DNA of 33,220 nucleotides from Microcaldota archaeon (GTDB lineage: Archaea; Micrarchaeota; Micrarchaeia; Anstonellales; Bilamarchaeaceae), in the NCBI GenBank assembly GCA_029557835.1, contig JAKQHW010000016.1, positions 1-33,220 on the forward strand. Reading direction: 5' to 3'. Each line of letters begins with the position of its first letter. Within the stretch, counting starts at the first letter, position 1. Below the pieces are notes generated by a model. It saw nothing but the letters and a program-made list of their open reading frames with translations, was not told where the DNA came from and did no database searches. Position numbers and translations under genes: made by a program. Of the stretch, positions 25,189-33,220 are shown in pieces.

Positions 25189-26229
25189 ATGGGCCTGATT
25201 GAAAAGGGGAAGATAGAGGGCATCCTATCCGGCTATAAGAAGCTCTGCATCGCGACCGTGTGCTCCCATTCGGCGCTCCAGATTTTCCGCGGTGCGAGGC
25301 AGGAGAAGGTGCATACTATCGGGATATGCACGAAGGACAGGCTGGAATTCTACAAATCCTTCCCGCATGCGGCGCCGGACGAGTTCCTTGTGGTGGATTC
25401 GCTGGCGGACGTGCCGGTGGACGAGCTGGTTGCGCGGGATGCGGTTGCAGTTCCGCACGGCTCCTTTGTGGAGTATGTGGGTGAGAGGCTGGACGGGATG
25501 GCGGTGCCTGTTTTTGGAAATAGGAGGAGTTTGCAGTTTGAAAGGGACAGGATGAAGATGTTCTCCTGGATGGAGAAGGCCGGGCTGCGTGTGCCCAAAA
25601 CGATGAAGCCGGAGGAGATAGACCGGATGGCGATTGTGAAGTTCCCTGGGGCGAAGGGCGGCCACGGGTACATGATTGTGAAAAGCGAGAAGGAGTACTG
25701 GGAGAAGATTGGGAAGAGGAAGGCGCTCATACAGGAATTTATTGTGGGGGTTCGGGCGTATCCGCATTATTTCCATTCCGCGTTTTCCGGTGCGGGGTTC
25801 AGGACCTCTTACGGGCACGTGGAGCTGATGGGCGTGGACAGGAGGGTGGAGAGCAATGCCGAGGAGATTGCGCGGGCTGTGGCGGCGGGAGGGAACGTCC
25901 CTTTGTCTTTTACGGTGATGGGGAACGCGTCCATGGTGCTTAGGGAATCCCTGCTCCCTGAGTTCATGGAAATGGGGAGGAATGTGAGCGACACCTCCAA
26001 AGAATTGTTCGGGGGGATGCACGGGCCGTTCTGCGTGGAGACGATTGTGACGGAGGATTTGGACATTTATGCGTTCGAGATTTCTGCGCGGATTGTGGCG
26101 GGGACGAACATATTGTATCATCCTTATGCTGAATTCACGCACGGGGAACATGTGAGCACGGGAAGAAGGATTGCGATGGAATTGAAAGAGGCGTTCAAGA
26201 AGAAAAAGATGAACGAGATTGTTTACTGA
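25189..26229 (+). CDS. purP: Formate-dependent phosphoribosylaminoimidazolecarboxamide ligase (PurP)
   Basis: GYKKLCIATVCSHSALQIFRGARQEKVHTIGIC; KFPGAKGGHGYMIVKSEKEYW; EISARIVAGTNILYHPYAEFTHGE; start revised from longer ORF. Confidence 0.93.
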   Translation: MGLIEKGKIEGILSGYKKLCIATVCSHSALQIFRGARQEKVHTIGICTKDRLEFYKSFPHAAPDEFLVVDSLADVPVDELVARDAVAVPHGSFVEYVGERLDGMAVPVFGNRRSLQFERDRMKMFSWMEKAGLRVPKTMKPEEIDRMAIVKFPGAKGGHGYMIVKSEKEYWEKIGKRKALIQEFIVGVRAYPHYFHSAFSGAGFRTSYGHVELMGVDRRVESNAEEIARAVAAGGNVPLSFTVMGNASMVLRESLLPEFMEMGRNVSDTSKELFGGMHGPFCVETIVTEDLDIYAFEISARIVAGTNILYHPYAEFTHGEHVSTGRRIAMELKEAFKKKKMNEIVY

Positions 26230-26610
26230 TTATTTTCCTGATTTTTTCATGAGGGAATAGTAGTTGTAGGCAGAGGCCGCGAACATGGGGAGCACGAAAA
26301 GGTGGAAGGGCAGCAGGTTCCAGGTGAAGTAGGCGAGCGAGAAGCCTGAGACTATGAAGTTGGCTGGCCAGAGGAGGGCGCTGGCGAGCGCACCCCAGTG
26401 TTTTTTTGCGTGCGGGAATACTATCCAGAAATTTATGAAGAAGCCTATCAATGTGAGGGCGGAGATGAGGAGGAAGAGGGGGGAGGAAAGCATTGCGCCC
26501 GTGTCCGGATGGAACGGGATTCCGAGCAGGAGGAGGATTATCAGGCCAACCGGCACTATCGCGATGGGAAGCAGGAACATGGACAGGCGGAAGGATTTGG
26601 ATTTTTGCAT
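26230..26610 (-). CDS. Hypothetical four-TM membrane protein
   Basis: 126-aa hydrophobic ORF convergent with purP. Confidence 0.65.
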   Translation of the reverse strand: MQKSKSFRLSMFLLPIAIVPVGLIILLLLGIPFHPDTGAMLSSPLFLLISALTLIGFFINFWIVFPHAKKHWGALASALLWPANFIVSGFSLAYFTWNLLPFHLFVLPMFAASAYNYYSLMKKSGK

Positions 26611-26632
26611 TGGATTGTATTTTGGGATGCTG

Positions 26633-26641
26633 GTTTAAAAC
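26633..26641 (+). promoter_or_regulatory. TATA-like GTTTAAAAC upstream of infB
   Basis: About 29 nt before the ATG at 26666. Confidence 0.5.
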
Positions 26642-26665
26642 GTTTTTCTGGCAATCTCTAACCTT

Positions 26666-28405
26666 ATGGCTGTCCGCTCGCCCATAATCTGCGTGCTAGG
26701 GCACGTGGACCATGGAAAAACGTCTCTGCTAGATGCAATCCGGGGCAGCGCTGTCGCCGCGAAGGAGGCGGGGGCGATCACTCAGATGATTGGGGCGAGC
26801 TACCTGCCGCGGGAGGCGATTGAGAAGGCTTCCGCTCCTGTGGCGGAGATAATGAAGATAAAAATAGGGATTCCGGGGCTGCTGTTCATAGACACGCCGG
26901 GGCACGAGGCGTTCACGAATTTGCGCGAGCGCGGGGGAAGCATCGCGGACATGGCGATACTGGTGGTGGATGCGGCGCAGGGATTCCAGCCGCAGACGGT
27001 CGAGAGCATAAGGATACTGAAACAGTGCAAAACCCCCTTCGTGGTGGCGGCGAACAAAATAGACCTGGTGCACGGGTGGAAAAAGCAGGGGACCGAATCC
27101 TTCCTGAAATCCCTTGCGAAGCAGCCGCCGCATGTGCGTGAGGCGGTGGATGCGAAGATGTACGAGCTGATGGGGGCGCTTTCAACGCACGGTTTCGACT
27201 GCGACAGGTTCGACAGGATCACGGATTTCAAGAAGCAGATTGCGATCATTCCGCTGAGCGCAAAAACAAGGGAGGGGCTGGCGGAACTCCTGCTCCTGAT
27301 TGCCGGGCTGAGCCAGAAGTTCATGGAGAAAAGGCTGGAGATGGGGCTGGAAGAAGGCAAGGGGACCGTGCTGGAGGTGAAGGAGGAGAAGGGCCTGGGC
27401 AGCACGGTGGACATAGTCCTTTATGACGGGATGATTGCGAAGGGGGACGAGGTGGTGTTCCTCGCGCGGGACGGGGTGAGGAAAACCAGGGTGAGGGCGC
27501 TGCTGGAGCCGAACCTTGCGAAGGGGGCGAAGGACAAATACTCATATTTGGAAAGGATAGAGGCGGCCGCGGGCGTGAAGGTGCTCGCGCCCGAGCTGGA
27601 GGGGGCGCTGCCCGGCTCACCGCTGTATGTTGTGAAGGATTTTGAGGCGCAGAAGAGGGAACTGGAGGCGCACGCGAAGCAATTGCTGTTTGAAAGCGGG
27701 GAGGAAGGCGTGATTGTAAAGGCGGATTCGCTTGGCAGCATAGAGGCGATATTGTGCCTGTTCGGGAAATACGGGATAAAGGTGAGCAAGGCGGGGATAG
27801 GGGCGGTCACGAGGACCGATGTCGCCGAGGCGAAGGCGGTGCGCTCCACGAACAGGTATGATGGGGTGATATTCGGCTTCAACGTTAAGGTGATGGACGA
27901 GGCCAGGGAAGAGGCCGAGGGGGCGGGCGTGCCCGTGCTGTGGAGCAACGTGATTTACAAGTTCATAGAGGACTATGAGGAATGGAAAGCAGGGGAGAAG
28001 GCGAGGGAGAAGAAGGAGCTGGAGGCTGAGCTCCCCTGGCCCGCGAAGATAAAGGCGCTGAAGGGGTTCTTCTTCAGGGTGAGCAAGCCCGCGGTTTTCG
28101 GAATAAGCGTGGAGGCGGGTAAGCTGAGGAAGGGCGTGCGGCTGATGAACGCCTCGGGCGAGGACCTTGGGGAGGTGAAGGGAATACAGAACGAGGGGAA
28201 GGCTGTGGACGAGGCGGATGCGGGGGCGAAGCTGGCCATTTCATCTGACGAGATTGTGCTGGGGAAGGATGTGAGGGAAGGGGACGTGCTCTATACAGCG
28301 ATGGGCAAGGCCCAGGTGTTCAAATGGGAGGAGAAGGGGGACTCCCTTAATGAAAATGAGAAAGAGCTGCTTGGGGAGATAAAGAAAATAGTGATTTACA
28401 GGTAG
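26666..28405 (+). CDS. infB: Translation initiation factor aIF5B (IF-2 like GTPase)
   Basis: MAVRSPIICVLGHVDHGKTSLLDAIRGSAVAAKEAGAITQMIGASYLP; DTPGHEAFTNLRERGGSIADMAILVVD; NKID. Confidence 0.97.
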   Translation: MAVRSPIICVLGHVDHGKTSLLDAIRGSAVAAKEAGAITQMIGASYLPREAIEKASAPVAEIMKIKIGIPGLLFIDTPGHEAFTNLRERGGSIADMAILVVDAAQGFQPQTVESIRILKQCKTPFVVAANKIDLVHGWKKQGTESFLKSLAKQPPHVREAVDAKMYELMGALSTHGFDCDRFDRITDFKKQIAIIPLSAKTREGLAELLLLIAGLSQKFMEKRLEMGLEEGKGTVLEVKEEKGLGSTVDIVLYDGMIAKGDEVVFLARDGVRKTRVRALLEPNLAKGAKDKYSYLERIEAAAGVKVLAPELEGALPGSPLYVVKDFEAQKRELEAHAKQLLFESGEEGVIVKADSLGSIEAILCLFGKYGIKVSKAGIGAVTRTDVAEAKAVRSTNRYDGVIFGFNVKVMDEAREEAEGAGVPVLWSNVIYKFIEDYEEWKAGEKAREKKELEAELPWPAKIKALKGFFFRVSKPAVFGISVEAGKLRKGVRLMNASGEDLGEVKGIQNEGKAVDEADAGAKLAISSDEIVLGKDVREGDVLYTAMGKAQVFKWEEKGDSLNENEKELLGEIKKIVIYR

Positions 28406-28436
28406 GCGCTGATTCTGCAGTACGTGCGTAGGGAGC

Positions 28437-28457
28437 AGAGGGGCTAAGCGCCCCTCT
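28437..28457. terminator. Hairpin AGAGGGGC-TAAGC-GCCCCTCT between convergent infB and the 28444 gene
   Basis: 8-bp perfect inverted repeat; minus-strand stop codon TAG (28446-28444) overlaps it. Confidence 0.5.
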
Positions 28458-29541
28458 CGGAGAAAGCAAGCGGCCTGCCCAGGCGCTCAATCCTGGCAAG
28501 GTAAGTGTCCAGGTTGCCGCGGACCCATACGGTTTCCCCTCTTCCTTCGGAAGGTGTGGATATGCCTGCGACCAATCCCCTTTTCTGCAGGTCGCGCAGG
28601 AGTTCCACGGTGATTTGGCTGGGGTCCCTGAGCTCAGGTATGTCTCTGGCCTTGTCGGTATCCACATATATGTTAAGCCTTCCCACGATTTCGTTTGTTT
28701 CCCTATCGCGGATTTCGTAGCGCATCGGAGTCCGGGCCGTGGTTATGAACCTGTTGTGGAAATCCGAGCCCGCCTTCCAGGCGCCGTATTCAGAGCCCAT
28801 CTGCCGGTACCTGAACCTTATCACCGCGGCGCGGTTTTCTGGCCTGTCGAAGAAGGCGGCGTCAACCATGCCGAAGCGGTCGAGATTGGATTTCAGCCTT
28901 GCATACTGCTCTTCGCTAAGCCTGCTTGGGTCGTAGGTTATCTCGAATTCGTAGTTCACGCTCTGGTGCCCGCGCATCACCGCTATCGGGACGGAAGCGT
29001 GTGTCACCTGCCCGCGCCTGCGGGGGGCCGCTTCCGCCGTGGCAGGAGCCGCTTCTGCGGCGCCCTCGGCCGTGGCTTCAATTTCGATTTCCCGGATTGC
29101 GGGAACAACCTCGGCGGGCCGCGCCCGCCTGGATGGGCTTATGACGGGACTCTCCTCTGTCCTGCTGGGCACAATGGATGAAAGGATGCGTTCGCCGGTC
29201 TCAGCGAACGCACTGCCCACGCGCCTCGCGGCCCTTTCGGTGGAATCATATGCCTGGCGCGCCTCTTCCGTGGGCGCTTCCCTGGATTCGGTGGAACCAT
29301 ACTTTCGCTCTATCCTCTTTGCGACCGCGTCTATTGAGGTGCCCTGGAGGTTTATCGCCCTCCTCGAATCCTCAGTGGCCCTCACGAGGGAAACGAGGCT
29401 GAAGTCCTGGTTTCTCAACAATCTTGCGAACTCCGCATAATTGCTGGCCGGGATTTTCGTTCCCGTATAGGTAATTTCGTAAACAACCCCCCTTCCGACA
29501 TCCACATGGGCCGTATGCGTCTGGGCCTGCCTTTGCGCCAT
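28444..29541 (-). CDS. Hypothetical protein with repeated beta-alpha-beta-like units and an Ala/Glu/Pro-rich linker
   Basis: Long ORF, ATG (MAQRQAQTH) at 29541, TATA-like element upstream; no recognised family. Confidence 0.75.
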   Translation of the reverse strand: MAQRQAQTHTAHVDVGRGVVYEITYTGTKIPASNYAEFARLLRNQDFSLVSLVRATEDSRRAINLQGTSIDAVAKRIERKYGSTESREAPTEEARQAYDSTERAARRVGSAFAETGERILSSIVPSRTEESPVISPSRRARPAEVVPAIREIEIEATAEGAAEAAPATAEAAPRRRGQVTHASVPIAVMRGHQSVNYEFEITYDPSRLSEEQYARLKSNLDRFGMVDAAFFDRPENRAAVIRFRYRQMGSEYGAWKAGSDFHNRFITTARTPMRYEIRDRETNEIVGRLNIYVDTDKARDIPELRDPSQITVELLRDLQKRGLVAGISTPSEGRGETVWVRGNLDTYLARIERLGRPLAFSERGA

Positions 29542-29581
29542 ATTAGCACCGGTAATATTACGCAAATGGAATTATTAAAAC

Positions 29582-30097
29582 CTACTGCCTGCGGGCTATT
29601 TTGCCGAATTTCGCGTATGGCGCGGATGTAGGGGTGCGCAGCTGGTAGAAAACGACCTGGGAGATGCGCATCCCGGAATGGAGGGCCATGGTGAAGGGCG
29701 CGTTGTTCACTATCTCCAGGACCTGGTGGTTGTCCGAGCCCGCCTGCACGAGGGCTGAGGTTATGTGGACGCTGAGCCCCATGCGGGCATATCTGCTCCT
29801 CCCCTCCAGCCTGCCCATCACGTCGGGGGCGAGGGTTATCTTCTCCCTGGTTATGCCCAGGCACATCTCATGGGGGGCGAGAACAAGCGTGTCCGCGGTT
29901 ACGGCGCGGTTTGCCTCCCTGAAATCCACTTTGGAGAGGTCAACCGTGCTGCCGAGGTATTTGTCCTTGAAGAACCAGAATTTGTTGCCGAGGGTTAGGT
30001 CCACGGACGCCGGGCCGAGCTGGTCCGGGGTGAAGGGCCTGATCCTTATCTTGCCCTTCTTCATGTATTCCCTTATGTCGTTGTTCGAGAGCAGCAT
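29582..30097 (-). CDS. dcd: dCTP deaminase (start revised)
   Basis: MLLSNNDIREYMKKGKIRIRPFTPDQLGPASVDLTLGNKFW; EGRSRYARMGLSVHITSALVQAGSDNHQVLEIVN. Confidence 0.93.
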   Translation of the reverse strand: MLLSNNDIREYMKKGKIRIRPFTPDQLGPASVDLTLGNKFWFFKDKYLGSTVDLSKVDFREANRAVTADTLVLAPHEMCLGITREKITLAPDVMGRLEGRSRYARMGLSVHITSALVQAGSDNHQVLEIVNNAPFTMALHSGMRISQVVFYQLRTPTSAPYAKFGKIARRQ

Positions 30098-30114
30098 GGA
30101 GGGGGATGGGGAGG

Positions 30115-30127
30115 GAAAATTTATAAC
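30115..30127 (-). promoter_or_regulatory. TATA-like AGTTATAAATTTT upstream of dcd (leaderless spacing)
   Basis: About 25 nt before the ATG at 30097. Confidence 0.5.
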
Positions 30128-30138
30128 TGTGTGGGGAA

Positions 30139-30483
30139 TCAGAGCAGCTTGAGCTCCCCGAGTATCCTGTCTACCGCTTCGGAATCGGCGGGGCCTGCGC
30201 CGAAGCAGGTGGGCGAGCCGGAGGGGATCTGGGTGAGGCCGGCGTCGTGGATGAGGGAGGATGGTATTCCGGCGCGCACGCATTCCTGGAAACATTTCAT
30301 CAGTCCGGACTCGGAATTCACCTTGAGCACTATCTTCTTCATCCCTGAGCGCTCCCATTCGTCCCGGATTTTTGGGGGGCATTTCTTGTAGGCGGAGATT
30401 GAGGCGTGCGCGGCCTGGGCGCACATCTTCCCTTTCCCCATCTCCAAATCAGTGCGGATGACGATTGCCTGCTTGAGCTCCAT
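30139..30483 (-). CDS. pth2: Peptidyl-tRNA hydrolase, Pth2 family (start revised)
   Basis: MELKQAIVIRTDLEMGKGKMCAQAAHASISAYKK; DAGLTQIPSGSPTCFGAGP. Confidence 0.93.
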   Translation of the reverse strand: MELKQAIVIRTDLEMGKGKMCAQAAHASISAYKKCPPKIRDEWERSGMKKIVLKVNSESGLMKCFQECVRAGIPSSLIHDAGLTQIPSGSPTCFGAGPADSEAVDRILGELKLL

Positions 30484-30519
30484 AAGTAGGGATGGAATAA
30501 TAGAAATAAAAATGAGAGG

Positions 30520-30537
30520 GTGGGGCTTGCGCCCCAC
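30520..30537 (-). terminator. GTGGGGC-GCAA-GCCCCAC hairpin followed by T-rich tract, 3' of the 30547 gene
   Basis: 7-bp perfect stem with GCAA tetraloop on minus strand; CCTCTCATTTTTATTTC follows. Confidence 0.6.
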
Positions 30538-30546
30538 GGCCTGAAC

Positions 30547-31209
30547 CTAGAATGCCGGCCTCATGCCAAGCGCGCCTGCGGTGCCGAGGGCGCCAGCGCC
30601 CACAAGCCCGAGAATGAGGGCGAGAATCACCATCATTATCAGGAAGTAGACGACGCCGCCGACCACGAGGTACACTATCAGGGCCAGGACCGCCTGCATC
30701 ATCTCAAAGCCGTAAACGGTCTTGAGGAGGGTGTAGAACAGGTAAAGCCCGTAAATCCCTATCACAAGGGCCGCGAGCATTGCAAGGAGCCCCCCGATGC
30801 CGAGCGAAACCACGGTTATTATGCCCATGACGACCGCGACCGCGGCATTAAGCACCTGTATCGCCGCCGTAAGCACCGCCACCAGGAAGAACAGCTGCGG
30901 AAACGCAACCTTCCCCTTGAGCAGCTTCGCTATCAGGAAGTGCGCAATCCATAGTATCACGTAGAATACCAGGATTGTTGGGATGAGCATTAACACCCAG
31001 CCGATGACCAGGGCAATCATGCCCGCCACCTCGAGCAGCATCCTTCCGGATATCAGCCCTACGAGCACCATCTGCACCATCGTGAGCACAAGGGAAATAA
31101 CCCCCCCGACCACTAGATACTTGATGCCCTCCATCACGTCGCCTTTCTCCCGCTTGCACATCTCCGCGAGCTTTGCGGGGATAAGGGCGTTCAACATGTT
31201 TTGGAACAT
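30547..31209 (-). CDS. Multi-TM membrane protein, possibly Yip1-like
   Basis: About 220-aa polytopic protein; start uncertain (GTG at 31218 or ATG at 31209). Confidence 0.7.
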   Translation of the reverse strand: MFQNMLNALIPAKLAEMCKREKGDVMEGIKYLVVGGVISLVLTMVQMVLVGLISGRMLLEVAGMIALVIGWVLMLIPTILVFYVILWIAHFLIAKLLKGKVAFPQLFFLVAVLTAAIQVLNAAVAVVMGIITVVSLGIGGLLAMLAALVIGIYGLYLFYTLLKTVYGFEMMQAVLALIVYLVVGGVVYFLIMMVILALILGLVGAGALGTAGALGMRPAF

Positions 31210-31381
31210 ACATTCCACCCGTGGAAGTATTCAATGGAATGTTTATATGCGTTTCCGGTGTGGGTGCAAAAATTAAATTAATGGTTGTAAGGGGAGAGGG
31301 GTGGGTTTTTATTGATTGTGAGGGATAATATATAAATATGGGCATTTGCTTCGGTTGCCCATCCCCCTGGGGGTGCGGGTG

Positions 31382-32773
31382 ATGGCCGGGAAGGATGCGT
31401 GGAGGAACGTGCGCTTCGGACAGCCCGAGGAGGATGCGGTGGGGAGGAGAGGCTTTTGCGGAAGGATGAGGGCCGGCATAAAAAAGCTTTTCTGCGGGGC
31501 AAGGGGAAAAAAGCCTGCGGTGGAAATGGTTTTTGCGGAGCCGGAGGCCGCAACGAATCCGGTGAGCAACGGCGCGATATCGTTCCTCAATTCGCTTCCA
31601 AATAACGGGGTGAGGGCGGAGGCATGGGAGGCGGTGCGCAGGGCACATGGGGAGCGGATGCCCCCCCTCGTGGAAGTGAAGGAGACTGTGGTTTGCGACC
31701 GCGGCAAGGGGGATTGGGACATACATAGGAGGAGGGACATACTTTTTGCGATTTGTTTTGGCAGGAGGAACCCCCATATGGACAAGGAAGGGCTCCTTGG
31801 AAGCCACGAGTCGGTGAACGTGCTCTATTTCAGAGTAGACCTGTTCTCCAGAATGATGGATGCGCTGATGAAGCGGGGCGAGGAGGAGGGGCTGCGGTCG
31901 AAGGGGGAGGACAGGCTCGGGGTCCTGCGTGCGGTTGAGGGGATGCTGAATGCCATGCCTCCAAAAGACAGGATGGAGGCGTTCGGGCGAATTGTGGAGA
32001 TTGCGGAGAAAATGGTTGAAACCCTGTGCACAAAGGAAGCGTGCGCAAGGCTTGTTAAATTCATGGCGAACCTGGAGGGGGCGGAGGGAAGCGTGCTTGC
32101 GGCGCTGAACGAGATGCACGGGATGGTCATGAAGGCGGGGGTGAGGCCATCCGGGAAGGAGATGCACAGCGGCATCCCGAGGGCAGAATACAGGAAGGCC
32201 AATGGATGGATCGCCGGAAGGCCGCAGGGGGCCATGGAGGCTGCCGGAACGGTTTGGGCAAAGAAGAAGCCACGCAGCTATGAAGAGTTCATGAGGATGC
32301 TGGAGGAATGCGAAGAGGACATGGAGAACAAAAGGCTGCATGTGCTCGAGGAGGCGGTTGGCGAATGGTGCGTCGGGGCGTGCAGGGGATACGAGCCTGC
32401 GGAGGCCGGCGGGATGAGGGTTGCTGCCTGGAATGTGGGCTATTTCTGCATAAGCGAAATCAAGTTTGTTGCCTCATTCGCAGAAGGGATGGAAGGGGAG
32501 GAGAGGATAAGGCTGGAGGCACTGGACACCATTCTGTGGGTGGCGAGGAGGATGCCCCCTGGGAGAAGGATGGAGGCGCCTGGGATGATTGCGCGGGCGG
32601 TGGAGAAGCTGGCAAGCCCGGACGAAGGGATTGGCATCAGGGCAAAGCCGAAGCAATGGATAATCACCGCCTGGATGGAGGAGCTCAGGTCGTATATGAA
32701 CGAGCCCAGGGCCGAGGTTGCGTTTTCCAAGCTTTCGTGGCTGGCGAATGACCCGATGAAAGTGCTCATGTGA
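31382..32773 (+). CDS. Hypothetical alpha-helical protein with an apparent internal duplication
   Basis: Long ORF preceded by TATA-like ATAATATATAAATA (31326-31339); no recognised family; start uncertain (ATG at 31382). Confidence 0.7.
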   Translation: MAGKDAWRNVRFGQPEEDAVGRRGFCGRMRAGIKKLFCGARGKKPAVEMVFAEPEAATNPVSNGAISFLNSLPNNGVRAEAWEAVRRAHGERMPPLVEVKETVVCDRGKGDWDIHRRRDILFAICFGRRNPHMDKEGLLGSHESVNVLYFRVDLFSRMMDALMKRGEEEGLRSKGEDRLGVLRAVEGMLNAMPPKDRMEAFGRIVEIAEKMVETLCTKEACARLVKFMANLEGAEGSVLAALNEMHGMVMKAGVRPSGKEMHSGIPRAEYRKANGWIAGRPQGAMEAAGTVWAKKKPRSYEEFMRMLEECEEDMENKRLHVLEEAVGEWCVGACRGYEPAEAGGMRVAAWNVGYFCISEIKFVASFAEGMEGEERIRLEALDTILWVARRMPPGRRMEAPGMIARAVEKLASPDEGIGIRAKPKQWIITAWMEELRSYMNEPRAEVAFSKLSWLANDPMKVLM

Positions 32774-32807
32774 GCTTGCGCTGGATTAGTGCAAAATGAA
32801 AAATGAA

Positions 32808-32830
32808 AAGAGGAAACGGCTACTCCTCTT
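32808..32830 (-). terminator. Hairpin AAGAGGA-GTAGCCGTT-TCCTCTT with stop codon TAG in loop, followed by TTCATTTTTCATTTTG
   Basis: 7-bp perfect stem; T-rich tract 3' on minus strand. Confidence 0.5.
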
Positions 32831-33220
32831 CATCTCCTGCGGGAGGCATCTCCTCTTCGGAGCCCTCCTCGTCCCTGCCCATCATGTAGCGCGCGTATAT
32901 GCCGCCGCCCACCATGAGAAGGAGCAGGAGAAACACCCACCACGGGATGTCTCCAAGGAACCTTCCCAGCCCTTCATTTGAGGATTCAGAGCCGCCCGGG
33001 GTTGGCTCTGGCGCGGTTATGAGGAGCGCCTCCATCGGGACGCAGGCGTTGCCCCTGCAGACCTCGCCCGCGCCGCAGCCCTCGGTGCCGCAGCACTCGT
33101 AGTCAACCCACTCGTGGTCCCTGAATGTCCCGCAGGAGCTTCCCGCGATTAGGGAGACGCACCTGCCCCCGCTGCATTCCTCGTTGGATGCGCAGCCGGA
33201 GTCGGAGGTGCAGGAAGGCT
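32820..33220 (-). CDS. Cys-rich extracytoplasmic protein with C-terminal TM anchor and acidic tail (5' part beyond window)
   Basis: Frame stays open to the window edge: ...PSCTSDSGCASNEECSGGRCVSLIAGSSCGTFRDHEWVDYECCGTEGCGAGEVCRGNACVPMEALL... then WWVFLLLLLMVGGGIYARYM. Confidence 0.75.
   Translation of the reverse strand, partial: PSCTSDSGCASNEECSGGRCVSLIAGSSCGTFRDHEWVDYECCGTEGCGAGEVCRGNACVPMEALLITAPEPTPGGSESSNEGLGRFLGDIPWWVFLLLLLMVGGGIYARYMMGRDEEGSEEEMPPAGDEEE

Noticed and set aside
30848-32341. 497-aa minus ORF spanning the 31.2 kb promoter region and opposite the 31382 gene
   Set aside because: Crosses an evident divergent promoter region and overlaps two better-supported genes; His/Pro/Arg-rich composition typical of a shadow frame
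1-33220. CRISPR arrays, IS elements, phage genes or integrases
   Set aside because: No regularly spaced repeats, transposase or integrase motifs, or phage structural genes were seen

Overview
The window is archaeal. It is dominated by a long minus-strand run of S10/spc/alpha-type ribosomal-protein genes, from rpl3 at about 24.98 kb leftward to rpoD and taw1 at about 4.5 kb, with sui1, secY, adk, a DUF106 membrane protein, cmk, cbf5 and a tRNA-Ser(GGA) embedded. Two genes missing from the ORF track because they are under 60 aa were recovered by reading the sequence: rps14 (51 aa) and a very short rpl14e (54 aa). Directly downstream of rpoD-taw1, in the same orientation and with overlapping or 4-nt junctions, lie a GadC-like amino-acid antiporter and an Orn/Lys/Arg-type PLP decarboxylase. 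The right flank carries purP, infB (aIF5B), dcd, pth2, membrane proteins, two orphan proteins with apparent internal repeats, and the end of a Cys-rich membrane-anchored protein that runs off the window. The main points for follow-up are: (i) the decarboxylase-antiporter pair attached to the ribosomal operon, with a likely internal leaderless promoter; (ii) a run of perfect hairpins around and downstream of tRNA-Ser, one of which captures the tRNA 3' acceptor strand; (iii) hairpins that hold gene stop codons and precede T-rich tracts; (iv) structured leaders on both ribosomal operons; (v) orphan repeat-containing proteins; (vi) shared K/E/A/P-rich tails on several ribosomal and RNAP proteins. 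No CRISPR array, transposon, phage or rRNA was seen. The lineage is not determined; gene order resembles Euryarchaeota or DPANN. No database search was run, so family names rest on motif recognition.
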